From contig JAZGUH010000116.1 in NCBI GenBank assembly GCA_037893225.1, positions 4,249,046 to 4,313,045 on the forward strand: a stretch of 64,000 bases of DNA, in the 5' to 3' direction. Of this stretch, positions 11,060 to 22,374 are shown piece by piece. Under the pieces are notes generated by a model. The model worked only from the letters and a program-made list of their open reading frames with translations, made no database searches and was not told where the DNA came from. The number at the start of each line of letters is the position of its first letter. The stretch's first letter is position 1. The translations under genes and the position numbers were made by a program. This DNA comes from Hippasteria phrygiana (taxonomy: Eukaryota > Echinodermata > Asteroidea > Valvatida > Goniasteridae).

Positions 11060-11173
11060 CTTGTCGAGCGCAATCCGGGGTTGTTTAAATGTTAAAACAA
11101 CGTTTTTCTCTGTGTATGAACTCGGGAGGGAGTACAATAAACTTGCGCAAAACTCCAGATTGCGCTCGACAAG
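11060..11173. mobile_element. Short TIR-bounded element (114 bp)
   Basis: CTTGTCGAGCGCAATC at 11060-11075 has its exact reverse complement at 11158-11173, giving 16-bp perfect terminal inverted repeats around an 82-bp interior. No ORF. The size and structure fit a very small MITE; no target duplication was established. Confidence 0.6.
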
Positions 11174-13080
11174 CTGAAATTGGACACCCCGGCTTATGGC
11201 TGTTTTATTTTCACATTTTCGACATGTCAAAAACGTAAAATTCTGAGAAAAAGGTCTTTTAAGAGTTGGAACTGTTTTCCGTTACGATTGTTCCTGCCAT
11301 TCCGGAGGTTAAGTCAATTCCACTTACAAAGTTACATGGATTTGTCACTAACTGTTCACCTACCCCCATCGCCTCTGCCAAAGATCAGATACTATCGTCA
11401 AAGGCGACGTCCATTAAGCGTTTTCCCACCTCGCTTCCCTTCTGTAAAGTGACAGAAAAATATTCTCGGGGGCCTGGCAGGTCTGGGCTCGCATGGAGTT
11501 TTTGACAGAAGAGAGTTTTAAAAGGGTGCGCATTATCCAGTCCCGTGAGTGTCGTAAGGGTTATCAGACTAGTATGCTAACATTGTGTATTACACATTAC
11601 GTCTAACACCCAACCCGTCCCGGGGCCTGCAACAACAAAATATGCGCACGTGCGCTGTTCCCAGGGTTACGCATACCCCGCTGCGCTGGTTGTATTCTAT
11701 ATCAAGGCGCGAGGGAGAACATTTAAACAATGGAAAGGGCCGGGGAAGACTGTAGCGCTGGTCTCTCGTTCGGAACGGGTACCCGGCCCTGCATCAAAAT
11801 GGTAAACAAACAACGCGTTGGGCCTTGCATGCTCAAACCTCGGCGCGGTATCGTTGCGTCTTTGGTTTCGCCCGATATTTAGGTCCATGACCTTCGAGAT
11901 TCCGGCTTGATAAATCGGTGTTTTGTTATCGTAACATCAAACCATTCGATTTCAACTAAAGTATATACATGTACATGTATTGATCTTTTCGTTTGGTCCG
12001 GACTTTTAAGGCCTATATGACGAACCGCAGGCATGATGTAGGCCTATAGGCCATGTATAGACCGGCAACACGGGGCAGGGAATTTTCTTTGCAATCGCTA
12101 GCACTAGCACTAGCACTAGCAGTAAACGTTAGTAGCATAACGTCAGCACCTTTTAGGAGTTTCAGTTTCACAAGTTCTCTGGAAAATGGGCTGAAAAAGA
12201 GATTTTTTTTTTGTTTTTTTTTAATGTTAAATTCAAATTTCCAATCAATGTTTGAGAAATCTGTCGCCTTAGGAAAAAAATAAATTTAAAAAATCGTTGT
12301 TGCCGATTTTTTCCCTTCATTTTTTAAAACAATTTACGTCGCCGAAATCCGTAAAACTAAAAATAACCACGGAGGAAGGATCCTTCCTCCATGAAATAAC
12401 ACAGAGTAGGAGACTAGGAGGGCAGATCGTGCTTGTATACGGCATTTGCGCCGTGATCTAGCTGCCCGCGCCATGCGGGCCAAGACGGGTGGTGACCGCA
12501 GGCATGAGACGACAGCACGCACAGCCTTGCATTCAAGACCAGCCATGAACACGCATGCTTTGGGAAAACGTAGGGCTACATTTGTTCCCGGAAAGGAGTT
12601 CGCCATGCAGTATCAACTTCTTCATAGTACATGTACCACAATCATCTTATCAATACCTTCAATGTGAGCTGATATATATTATTATGATTTAAACAAGACG
12701 GTTTCTGATTTTGGTGCCGTTAGTGCAGGTAAATCCTCAGCATGATTAGCCTCATATTCATCCGCGTATCACCGTGCATACAAATCACACACATCAAGAA
12801 TTCACAGCCTCAGATTTGTTCAAGTTATTATCGTTCTCAGCTTTGCAGTGGTCGTTTTTCACGATTGAAAGTTATTAAAGTAGTTACACGGGATAGAGAA
12901 TCAGAACTGAGGCATTTTTCTACAATAAAACGAAGAATTCTTGCAGATGTTTCTGTGTTAACTATAACTCATATAGATAAGAATTTAAGTCAACAAAGGA
13001 TTAACCGATAGTATCTTAAGTTTATTGACACAAGATAAACAATGCAAACAACATAAAAATCTCAAAAAGGCAGTGCTCCT
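11174..13080. other. Non-coding region
   Basis: No gene recognised. There are GC-richer patches at 11620-11850 and a (CTAGCA)n-like run at 12098-12121. ORFs at 11180-11505, 12446-12667 and 12742-13011 show no domain that I recognise. Confidence 0.45.
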
Positions 13081-14388
13081 TTCCGAGTTATACCGGTTTC
13101 ACACTACTCTGAACTTACCCGGGTAATTTATTACCCGGGTAGTTGTCATTACCCGGGTAGAAACTAACCCGGAGAATTGGTTTCACACTACAAAATTAAC
13201 CCTGCAATTCTGCTTACCCGCTTCAGCGCGCACCCGGGTAACTTGTAGCCGCATTCACACTATGCGAATGGTAACCCGGAGAATGTGCATTGCTTGATCT
13301 CTGCCCTAGCCATTGTTTCGTCGGCGTGAAAGAGCGAAGTGAGAGCGGCGCGAGAGCATGCAATGCAAATTGGAAAAAAATCAGATCAGCATTGGTACAT
13401 GTAGCGTGCACGCGTCATCCTTTAGACTTGAAGACAAGTCGTTTAGACAGTCGTGTTTTGTCTGCAGGCGCCGCATTTACCAGCGCGGTACGCAATATGT
13501 CCGCCTTTCGTGAAGTTCCGACATGTCTTCTTTCCTTCATGGTCAGTAATTGGACAGTCGACACACACGCATCTTGGGGCCAAGGTTGCACGAACGTTTC
13601 ACATGTTATTATACCGCTCGCTACACGTAACCCCTACAAAGTGCGGAGTAAGTATTATAATACGCGGTGGTGCAGTCGGACTAATGCCGACCAATTACCG
13701 ACTTGATTTCAAGTCTAGTCATCCTTCAACTGTGCGGTCTAGACTGGTGCATTGCATTAAGTGTATGTAAAATGTACTTATTAAGACGAGGCATCATCTA
13801 CGGAAGACTGGTGCCTTTCATTAAGTATACGTAAAAATAAACTTATTAAGGCGAAGTACCAGCCACGGCAGCCGCACTAATAAATTACGTCACCTTCGCA
13901 AAGTTGGCCGATAAAACACGACAAAGCGCACGCACCAGCTACCCAGGTAGAAGAAAACCCGGCGAGCATTCACACTACTGATGATAACCCGGAGAATCGT
14001 CTCAAGGTCGTCGTTAACCCCGAGATTGGTGGGTTAACCCACCTCGCGAGCAGGGTTAGAAATTACCCGGGTAAGTGGGGTTTTGGGGCAGTTAACCCGG
14101 AGAATTTCTAACCCGGCGAATTGTAGTGTGAAAGCTCCACATTACCCGGGTAATTGCCGGGTTAAATTTTTCGTTAACCCGGCAATTACCCGGGTAAGAG
14201 CATAGTGTGAAACCGGCATAGGTGGGGTTTTGGGGCAGTTAACCCGGAGAATTTCTAACCCGGAGAATTGTAGTGGGAACGCTCCACATTACCCGGGTAA
14301 TTGCCGGGTTAAATTTTTCGTTAACCCGGCAATTACCCGGGTAAGAGCATAGTGTGAAACCGGCAATAGAGCCTCCTAACTCGGAAAG
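13077..14388. mobile_element. TIR element with TTACCCGGGTAA-rich ends and a duplicated right end
   Basis: The left end TTTCCGAGTTATACCGGTTTCACACTA is matched at the right by the inverted TTTCCGAGTTA and CCGGTTTCACACTA blocks (14342-14388), with about 11 bp extra between them. Inside both ends lie many palindromic TTACCCGGGTAA and AACCCGG motifs. The right end is present twice in tandem: about 14071-14217 and 14218-14364, 147 bp each, with only a few differences. The interior (13250-13950) has no recognised transposase, so the element is probably non-autonomous. Confidence 0.7.
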
Positions 14389-14685
14389 CTCTAGTGGGCT
14401 GGGGACAGTATGCCTATTCCCTTTTGTATTGATACTTTAAATATGTAAAGTTTCTCATTTTAACTTATTATATATTTTTGAGATTCTTCCAGTTTTGTTT
14501 TTTTGTGATGTCATTGTGTACTTCTTCGTTATTTCATATTTTGGTTATGTATTTCTGCGTAATCAATGTAATTTTATTGTATTGTTTTCTATATTTATCA
14601 TTTTATTGTAACATAATGTAATTTGTCCGTAAGGCCACGAGATGTATGAAGTACATGTATGAAATAAATCCAATCCAATCCAGTG
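14389..14685 (+). repeat. LINE 3'-UTR-like tail ending in (AATCC)n
   Basis: A T-rich stretch ends with GAAATAAATCCAATCCAATCCA at about 14660-14682, the short tandem tail pattern of CR1/RTE-type LINEs that lack poly-A. No coding part is attached, perhaps because the TIR element at 13077-14388 interrupts it. Assignment is tentative. Confidence 0.4.
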
Positions 14686-14741
14686 TGTTATATGACCATA
14701 TCATTAAAACGATCATTACATTTAATTCAGTTATTTCATGT

Positions 14742-15753
14742 GACATCCGTCTTTGGGTGTGAGATTATTTGAGAAAGTTTTCAATCATGTAAGTTATAAA
14801 TATGTAATATGATATATGTAATATGATAAAAAGTGTGTTATTTTGATGTAAAATAGATGTAACATGGACACCGTGTCCAACATTTCATATTTTGTGTTTT
14901 TTCAACACTTTAATAAATAAATATGGGAATTTCATTACGTACACTAATTCAAAATGAAACACCTTTTTAAAGTAGTCAGTGTCCAAATATAGCAGAAATA
15001 GCAAGAATTTGAAGAATCGGTACAGACGTAACATGATAGACCATACATACATGTATTATATTTCTGCTGTTGTGCTGCATTTGGATATTGAATATCATAA
15101 CAAATGTTTTTTGTATTGCAGTTGGTGTTTTGTAATTAGTATACAGAGTGAGTTTGCATGATTATTTATATAAATGTTGAAAATGTTACAAAATGGAAAT
15201 GTGCATTTTCATGTCACACCATGTCAGTACTAAATGTTACGTCCAGACTGCCTTAATTTTTCGTCATTAAATAAATAATTATGCAACTTACATGTACTAT
15301 ACATGTATGTACTAACTAAAAGACACTCAATGCTACAAGAAAACACTTTTTTGTTATGGCATGTATGGTTGCCAGTGTCCAAATACATTGTAGCTCAGAA
15401 ACAGAAAGAACAAAAAAACATGCGTGTGTGGATGTAACAGTGGACACAGTGTCCATGTTATGTCCACACTCACGTCTGTTCTTGCTGTTTCTGCTATATT
15501 TGGACACTGACTACCATAAAGAAAGTGTTCTTGTGTTGCATAGTACATCTTTTAATTAGTACACATGGTAAATTTCCCATATTTATATTTAAAGTGTTGA
15601 AAAAACACAAAAATGGAAATATGGACGTGTCCATGTTACATGTACGTCAAACTGGTTGCGTCTAACTGACACATTTTTTCATCATATTTTTGGTAAAATA
15701 TAATTTACATGATTTAAAACGTTCTAAAATATTGCTCACCCAAAGACTGATGT
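14742..15753. mobile_element. TIR-bounded element containing two tandem foldbacks
   Basis: The left terminus (GACATCCGTCTTTGGGTGTG, 14742 onward) matches, in inverted orientation, 15699-15753. Inside are two hairpin-like units: arms at about 14868-15010 and 15045-15215, then arms at about 15316-15420 and 15460-15640. The arms share GTCAGTGTCCAAATATAGCA and TTTTTTCAACACTTTAA. GGACAC(C/A)GTGTCC palindromes sit at 14868 and near 15436. There is no credible ORF. Confidence 0.6.
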
Positions 15754-15809
15754 AACATCAGTCTTTGGGTGAGCAATATTTTAGAAAGTTTTAAATCATG
15801 TAAATTATA
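15699..15809. repeat. Near-perfect 111-bp palindrome
   Basis: Centred at 15754, arms of about 55 bp match with a single mismatch; the inner part reads CTCACCCAAAGACTGATGT and its reverse complement. The left arm is the right terminus of the neighbouring element and the right arm is an additional copy of that terminus, so two element ends are joined head to head. Confidence 0.9.
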
Positions 15810-18110
15810 ACTGAAATAACTGAAATAACTGAATCAAATGTAAGAGTACTTTTAAAGATATGGATAAATGTCACACACTGTGTCCCAACCTGGTGGAATG
15901 ACCCATTTGAGATCATCCTCATTAAATTAATAAGTGCGATGAAATAAAATAAAATCCTCACTTTCGCTGCCGGAAACAAAAACCTTCAACGCGAAGCTAG
16001 AACAACTCTGCTCAGAGTCGGACTTTATTATTGTGTATAGCAGCAAACAGTTGTATGAATCACAACTCCCGGCTGTAACGTCACAAATCCTTGGACCGCC
16101 AGATGGAACCAACGACTGTTGATTTCATTTTTATGTCGGCTGGGCAAGAAAATTCCCAACGAATTTCCCCAATTATAAATATGAAGTGCTTATTTTTTTT
16201 TAAATGGGACTGTGCCTTTGTGTTATTATATTAGTAGACTTTATACATGTACTTTCAAATATATTTCATACAAATGTCGCACATCACTGAACTTCCTCTT
16301 TAGGTTTCAAAAGGACGACATCATCAAACCAGAAGTTATTGTGAAGAGAATTTTAAGATGATCGATTTTCACACTTAACTTAAAATTCTGCACAAAGAAT
16401 GGTACGAATTACCAAGATTTTCCGATGATACATGTCGGTACCAAAATGCTGTGATGCCGTTAAACCGGAAGTTAAGTGTAAATTTATATAAACATGGATA
16501 AAATGTAAATTCGTGTAAGTTTGACTTTCAGTGGGTTATTTTCCTGTCATCTTGTATGTTCAAAAAACAAAGTCGCCTGAATTTAACTTTCAGTTTTGCC
16601 ATAAGAATGATAAATGAATCTCAGATGAAAAGTGGAGAAAACAGTTTTTTATGCAAATCTGTCCCTAACAATGCAAAAAACAACTCGAGGTACATGTACG
16701 CAGCACAAGAGGGAAAACAAATGCAAAGAGGTAGGAATTTATATTCCTCTTGAAGCAGGAAAGATCGTAAGATGAAGGGAAAACGTGCACCAGCTAAAAG
16801 ATTCCAGAGAGATATTACAGAATGAGGGAAAAAGCGATTGGCATAGCTTCTCATTCTACATACATGTAGCATGTAGGTACAGCTAGAGTACTGTGGGAAC
16901 AGGCAGAAAGCCGAGTTTTATGCTCAAATACCCTGGAAGAACCAAGCCGGAAAAACTGATGGAGCATTTACCAAATAAAATATCTGTAGAGCAGACTTAG
17001 ACAATGTTAGAGTACATGTAGCAACAGATCTCTGGTGAGCGAGTGATTGTAAGGATCTTCAATATCTAACCAAATTAACAATGCACTTCTGTACTTATAA
17101 GTAAAGAAGTTTATATTCTGATGTCCAGAGAGGTACAGAAATGTAAAGAGGAAGCATGTTTCTGTTTAAAGCCCACATGCACAAGATCACCACAGGAGTA
17201 TCCTTACTATACATGCAGGTGGCTTTGTCAGGAAAGAGCAAAAATCATTCTTCTAATTTACATGTACATCAACCCTGACGCAAAATCCATTTCCATATAC
17301 ATGTACATGTACTTTACAACTTACTTTTGACAACTAGCGTTGCTCCATTTCCAGCTCCATACACCGTTGCAATGAAACTACTTGCATTAACACTGTAAAT
17401 TAAATCAAAATTAGTATTCATACATGTAAATGTAAATGTTTTCTAATGAATATATTATCATGTCTTTGCAGTTTGCATTGAAAATACAACTCACTGTAGC
17501 CCTAAAAAAGTTTCATCTCAGCGTCCCTCTGAACTATTCACATTCATATGACTTGAAGACATCTTAATACTGGGGTTCATCAAAATCAATTAAATGTTTT
17601 ATTCAACATGTGTTGAAAAATGTGGTTAGGGTAGAGCTTAATCTGCCAATACCCTTCCAGAAGGCATGCGCCCTATCATCAGAGTTTCCTTGAATCTTTT
17701 CAACTGTGCAAGCATGTTTTGACAGTTGTTCACCAACATGTAGCCAACATGAAAACACACAATTGAAGACAAAGTCTTACCTTTCAGCAATTGTGTCTGC
17801 TGCAGTATTCATGATGCTGTAAGGCAGATGTGTGCATAGTCCAAGCAGAAAGAATCCAATCTATTAATACACAACAAATCCTCCAATTTTAATAGGATTT
17901 TCTACACACCCTAGGGAGTAAGGGTTACAATTCCATCCCATCTCCACCCGAATCTCATTCTATCCATTTTAATATAACAAAATAACAAAATTGAAATATT
18001 TGGCATCAGATTGGGTAAGGCAAAAGGGCATCATGGTGGAGTGTCAGATATTTATACATGTATGCCAATACCAACAGGTCACCCAATTACCTTGCACCAT
18101 ACATGTACAT
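15810..18110. other. Non-coding region
   Basis: No gene recognised. A roughly 50-bp repeat at 17875-17932 (containing TCCTCCAATTTTAATAGGAT) recurs in the opposite orientation at 22683-22735. TACATG runs occur at 16690 and 17260-17310. Confidence 0.5.
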
Positions 18111-18124
18111 CACTACACCTCATC

Positions 18125-18786
18125 CGATGCCCCCACCCCGCATGCCCCCACCCCGCATGCCCCCACCCCGCATGCCCCCACACCGCATGCCCCCACCCCG
18201 CATGCCCCCACCCCGCATCGCCCCCCCCACCCCGCATCGCCCCCCCACCCCGCATCGCCCCCCCACCCCGCATCGCCCCCACCCCGCCCCCACCCCGCCT
18301 CGCCCCCACCCCGCATCGCGTCCCCACCCCGCATCGCGTCCCCACCCCGCATCGCGTCCCCACCCCGCATCGCGTCCCCACCCCGCATCGCGCCCCCCAC
18401 CCCGCATCGCGTCCCCACCCCGCATCGCGCCCCCACCCCGCATCGCGCCCCCACCCCGCATCGCGTCCCCACCCCGCATCGCGTCCCCACCCCGCATCGC
18501 GCCCCCACCCCGCATCGCGCCCCCATCCCGCATCGCGCCCCCACCCCGCATCGTGACCCCACCCCGCATCGCGCCCCCACCCCGCATCGCGCCCCCACCC
18601 CGCATCGCGCCCCCACCCCGCATCGCCCCCCCCCATCCCGCATCGCCCCCCCATCCCGCATCGCCCCCCCATCCCGCATCGCCCCCCCCCCCCCATCCCG
18701 CATCGCCCCCACCATCCCGCATCGCCCCCCCCACCCCGCAACCCCCACCCCGCATACCCCCACCCCGCATCACCCCAACCCCGCAT
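18125..18786. repeat. C-rich minisatellite, 15- to 19-bp units
   Basis: Tandem units vary around CGCATCGCGCCCCCACCC. The first block has 15-bp units (CCCCGCATGCCCCCA), the middle mostly 18-bp units, and the last block has longer C runs. Because the dominant units are multiples of three, all three frames on the plus strand and those on the minus strand stay open for long distances; these ORFs (Pro-His-Arg repeats and Gly-rich repeats) are by-products. The minus strand has repeated runs of four to seven G. Confidence 0.95.
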
Positions 18787-20020
18787 GTATTTTCTTTACA
18801 TTCTACAAACATCATGAGTCTTCCCTGTCAATTATAAATGTTTTTAATGCAGGATCCCGCTAGGTTCAACTACACTGAAGGTCCCGCATATCCAACTTTT
18901 TCCAACGTCTGTTTGTTTTGCTCTTCTTTGTTGTACTGTTTCAGTTTCAAAAAGTTTTAAGAAAAAGATTTCACATGTCATTTTGAACAGCTTACCCAAT
19001 ATCTGGAAAAAATTAATGTTCGCTGTTCAAGTGTGGTAGTAACTCCATGGGGCACTTCAGGGAGATTACCGGTACCTTCATTCCGTGACATGATGATGAA
19101 CTTGGCAACTGCATATTAAGCAAAACATGGCAAATTTTGAATTAACTGTACTGCATCATTTGGGGGACACCTGCAAACATTACTCTTCACGGTTGGAAGA
19201 GGCAGGGGGAGAGAACCACTTGCCCACATAATTATTTTAAAAATGAGGGAGGGACAAGGATATTTTGCAGTTACACGTGGAAATTACTTGAAATTTGTAC
19301 GACGTCAGATCTGACCTGGAACTGCAGTACCCTTTACAGTGTCACGCTATGTTGGTCGGCCATGCAATAGACTGGTTGCCGCATTTCCGTCATGCCTTCT
19401 TTGGCACTTTTAGTGGGCGGTGCGGCGGGAACCAGTTATAACTGCATTGAGCAATACGCACGTGTTTTCATCATGGTGATAGGAAATCACGCACCGAAGG
19501 AAGGGAACTTGTAAAAACAACAGAGGTTTCTTCTCCAAAAATAACGAATGTAAGAAGGCAAACAAATTACAAGCGTTTTTGACGTACATTTGTGTAAATA
19601 GGTTGTTGAGGGGCACTTTATGAGGGGCAATTTTTATTATTTTTTTTTTTAATTAGGGTAGGCAGAGTAACCGGAAGCAGAACTATATTTTTGTTGCCTC
19701 ACGTCACATTAAAAACCTTAATTCAGATATTTTTGTATGAAATATTTGCCTTCATAAGTTCAAATATTTTCATTGAAAACATGTTTTGCAGCCGTTTTGA
19801 CATTTGTTTTAAATTGTTATAGCATAACAAGGGATATGACTACTTTTTTAATATATAACATAATCGGATGACCCATTTTATTAAAATGGGTATCAGGGTT
19901 AGAGTAGAATTTTATTTAAAACATCACTAGTTTTTCAGTCATAATTTTAAGTAGTCAAACAATCCACAAGGGAAACTGACTAAAATCTGAATACACCTTC
20001 AAAGTGAGCAAAGAAAACTG
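18787..20020. other. Non-coding region
   Basis: No gene or clear repeat structure recognised; AT-rich with a T run near 19635. Confidence 0.45.
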
Positions 20021-20088
20021 GCTGGAGCGGGATTCGAACCTGCGACCTCTTGCCCTATGTTGGCGGTCTCCCAAATTGTCAATTTTAA
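20021..20088 (-). repeat. Internally deleted copy of the tRNA-derived SINE-like repeat
   Basis: On the minus strand the sequence has the same leader (TGACAATTTGGGAGACCGCC) and GGGCAAG as the copy at 6733, then jumps directly to AGGTCGCAGGTTCGAATCCC (box B). The box A half is missing, so this copy cannot have a normal pol III promoter. Confidence 0.65.
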
Positions 20089-20344
20089 GTATGCCCTAAT
20101 TAGGTATTTCATTAAATTGTGATTTTTATCATACAATATATTTTGAAGGGGACCCTATGTATAACTATCACAGCCCATCAAAAACTCTTTAACACCAACT
20201 CTTAACACCATCAACAGTTTGTGTGTGTTTCACAAACCTGTAGGTTTTGGTAGCTGGCTCCATTTTGGCCTTGAGAACAGGAGGGTAAAATTAAGGAGTC
20301 AAATAGTGGCTCAGACTGCAAGACAGAGCATCTAGGACAAGCTT

Positions 20345-20480
20345 TCAGGGGTCGATTTCAGCAAACTCATTGTAACTTATGATGAATCGTAGGACTTACG
20401 ATGCATCGCGGTGCTACGATCAATCGTAGAGCTATGATGGGTTCTGCGATGGATTTCACGAAACTCATCGCAAGAGCGAT
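20345..20480. repeat. ATCGTAG-rich repeat, probable MITE end
   Basis: GATTTCA(G/C)(C/G)AAACTCAT occurs at 20354 and again at 20453, and the segment between is full of ATCGTAG/CTACGAT words in both orientations. This is the look of a TIR element terminus, but a complete element could not be delimited. Confidence 0.4.
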
Positions 20481-21148
20481 GCATTCTAAAATTGATTTAA
20501 AGTAAATATAACTCTTAGACGAGGATGAGTCTTCTGCAATGCGCGACCGAAACGGCTGTTTCATGGGCAGTACTAAATTTTTCTAAATCGGTCGTCGCTA
20601 TTATTAGTATTAACACCTGAATTAAAATGGTGGACAATACGCGGAGGCAGTGAAATGGAACAAATTGATTGGAAGAAAGTTTCGGACAGGTGTGTCGTCT
20701 GCTAAGGAGGTGAGTTTTGTAGAATAGGAAAAATAGCATAAATTTAAACTTCGCAGGCGATTGACAGTATAGGTATAAAGCTAACTCGAGTAAGTGCAAA
20801 AATCAGTTCCTCATCCATTCGGCCCTGCACGTTTGTGCATGATGCATGCCAATGCATGATTTTTCATGTGGTTGGTTCTCGTTTGGCCGCAATATAAACA
20901 AAATAACGCGAACAAAATTGCTTAAAATATAATTATAAACAAATGAAACGATTCTGAGGGTGGATCGGTAAAGCATCATTTTTGTTTTTGTTGCCATGAT
21001 TTTGGGTGCTTTTGTACAGAAATTCAAATTGGAGTTTGACTTTGAAGCAATTCTGAAAGGGAAGTTTCAGATTGTGTTAGAGATCGTGATTAAGTGTACA
21101 ACTCAAAAATGCAGTAAGTAGTTAAAAACGTTGCATTAATACTGCTTC
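20481..21148. other. Non-coding region
   Basis: No gene recognised. Confidence 0.4.
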
Positions 21149-21965
21149 CCAGCTAACACATAACGTTGCCACAACGTTTTGCAAAGTTGTGAAAAGGTTG
21201 TCATTTGGTAACGTTTCACGAGGACGTTAAAGCAACTTTGCTACAACATTTGACCGTTCATTTATTTGTTGTAAAAATGTTGTATATTGGTTATTTTGAC
21301 AACATGGTATAAAAGTTATCATATCACGTTGCATTAACGTTGTATAAAGGTTTTTTTCTTAACGTTGTCATTAAATTGTCAATATCACGTTGTCTTGACG
21401 TTGTAGTTAAGTATATTCACGACGTTACTCTGTGGTTGTAATTATGACGTTGTGATAAAGTTGTATGGAGGTTATTTCATAAACGTTGTTATTAAGTTGT
21501 GATAATCACGTTGTAATAATGTTGCAGTTAAGTATTTTCACAAAGTTGCTACAATGTTGTAATCATGACGTTGCAGTAACGTTGTATCTCGGTGTTTTTA
21601 TAACGTTGTGTTTATGCTGTTAATTTCACGTTGTAGTTAAATATTTTCACAACGTTGCAGTGTGGTTGTAATAACCAACGTTGTACTCAAGTCGTGTGTA
21701 GGTTATTTAATAAATGTTGCCATTAAGTTGTAATAATCACGTTGTTACGGCGTATATACTTAGGTATTTTAACAACATTGCTCTGATGTTGTTATAATGA
21801 CGTTGTGGTAACATTGTATATCGGTGTTTTCACAATGTTGTTGTGATGTTGCAATGCCGTGACGTAGTGATGACGTTGTATGAAGGTTTTATCTTAACAG
21901 TGCAAATCAGCGTTGTGAAAGTGTGGTATGGTATTTTCAAAACGTTGCTGTTATGTTGCGATTCT
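21149..21965. repeat. ACGTTG-rich degenerate repeat tract, left member of an inverted pair
   Basis: The tract opens with CCAGCTAACA and consists of irregular repeats of AACGTTG(T/C) every 15-40 bp. An inverted counterpart ends with TGTTAGCTGG at 31131-31140. The two could be long subterminal repeats of one DNA transposon of 9,992 bp, or two separate insertions. Confidence 0.7.
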
Positions 21966-22332
21966 TAGACATATCCTTTTCGCCCATCCTTGTACCTAGC
22001 CTGCATCCATGCATCGTGTTCCGGCACTGTATGGAGCGTACCAACTTACATAAATTTGCCTGTTCTCAGTGAAAACTTATACCACGGCGCATGCGCGGCA
22101 CCGAATTCCGCATCATTTGAATTGCGGTGCTCAGTTACCGAGCGAGCGGGAGCAAGCAGCCACTATTTACGGTCGCCCTCCAGTTGATGCCCGGCTGAGT
22201 CAGGCTCCACACGTACATGTACTATAGTATAGCTTTTTAGAGCAGCATTTTTTCAGTAGGTAGGAATTGTATATTTTCTATAAATCTTAAAATTATCAGT
22301 GACATTCTTTTGTGTAATTTCGGGAATACAAT

Positions 22333-22374
22333 TTTTCAGTATTCTTACAGATACGTAAGAATACTGAAAAATTT
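22333..22374. repeat. Perfect 17-bp hairpin
   Basis: TTTTTCAGTATTCTTAC is followed, after the 6-nt loop AGATAC, by its exact reverse complement. It lies in a short open frame with no recognised domain. Confidence 0.8.

Noticed and set aside
17991..18863. Pro/His-rich ORFs of 290, 259 and 181 codons and Gly-rich ORFs on the other strand
   Set aside because: They are produced by a minisatellite whose units are multiples of three; all frames are open and none has a domain.
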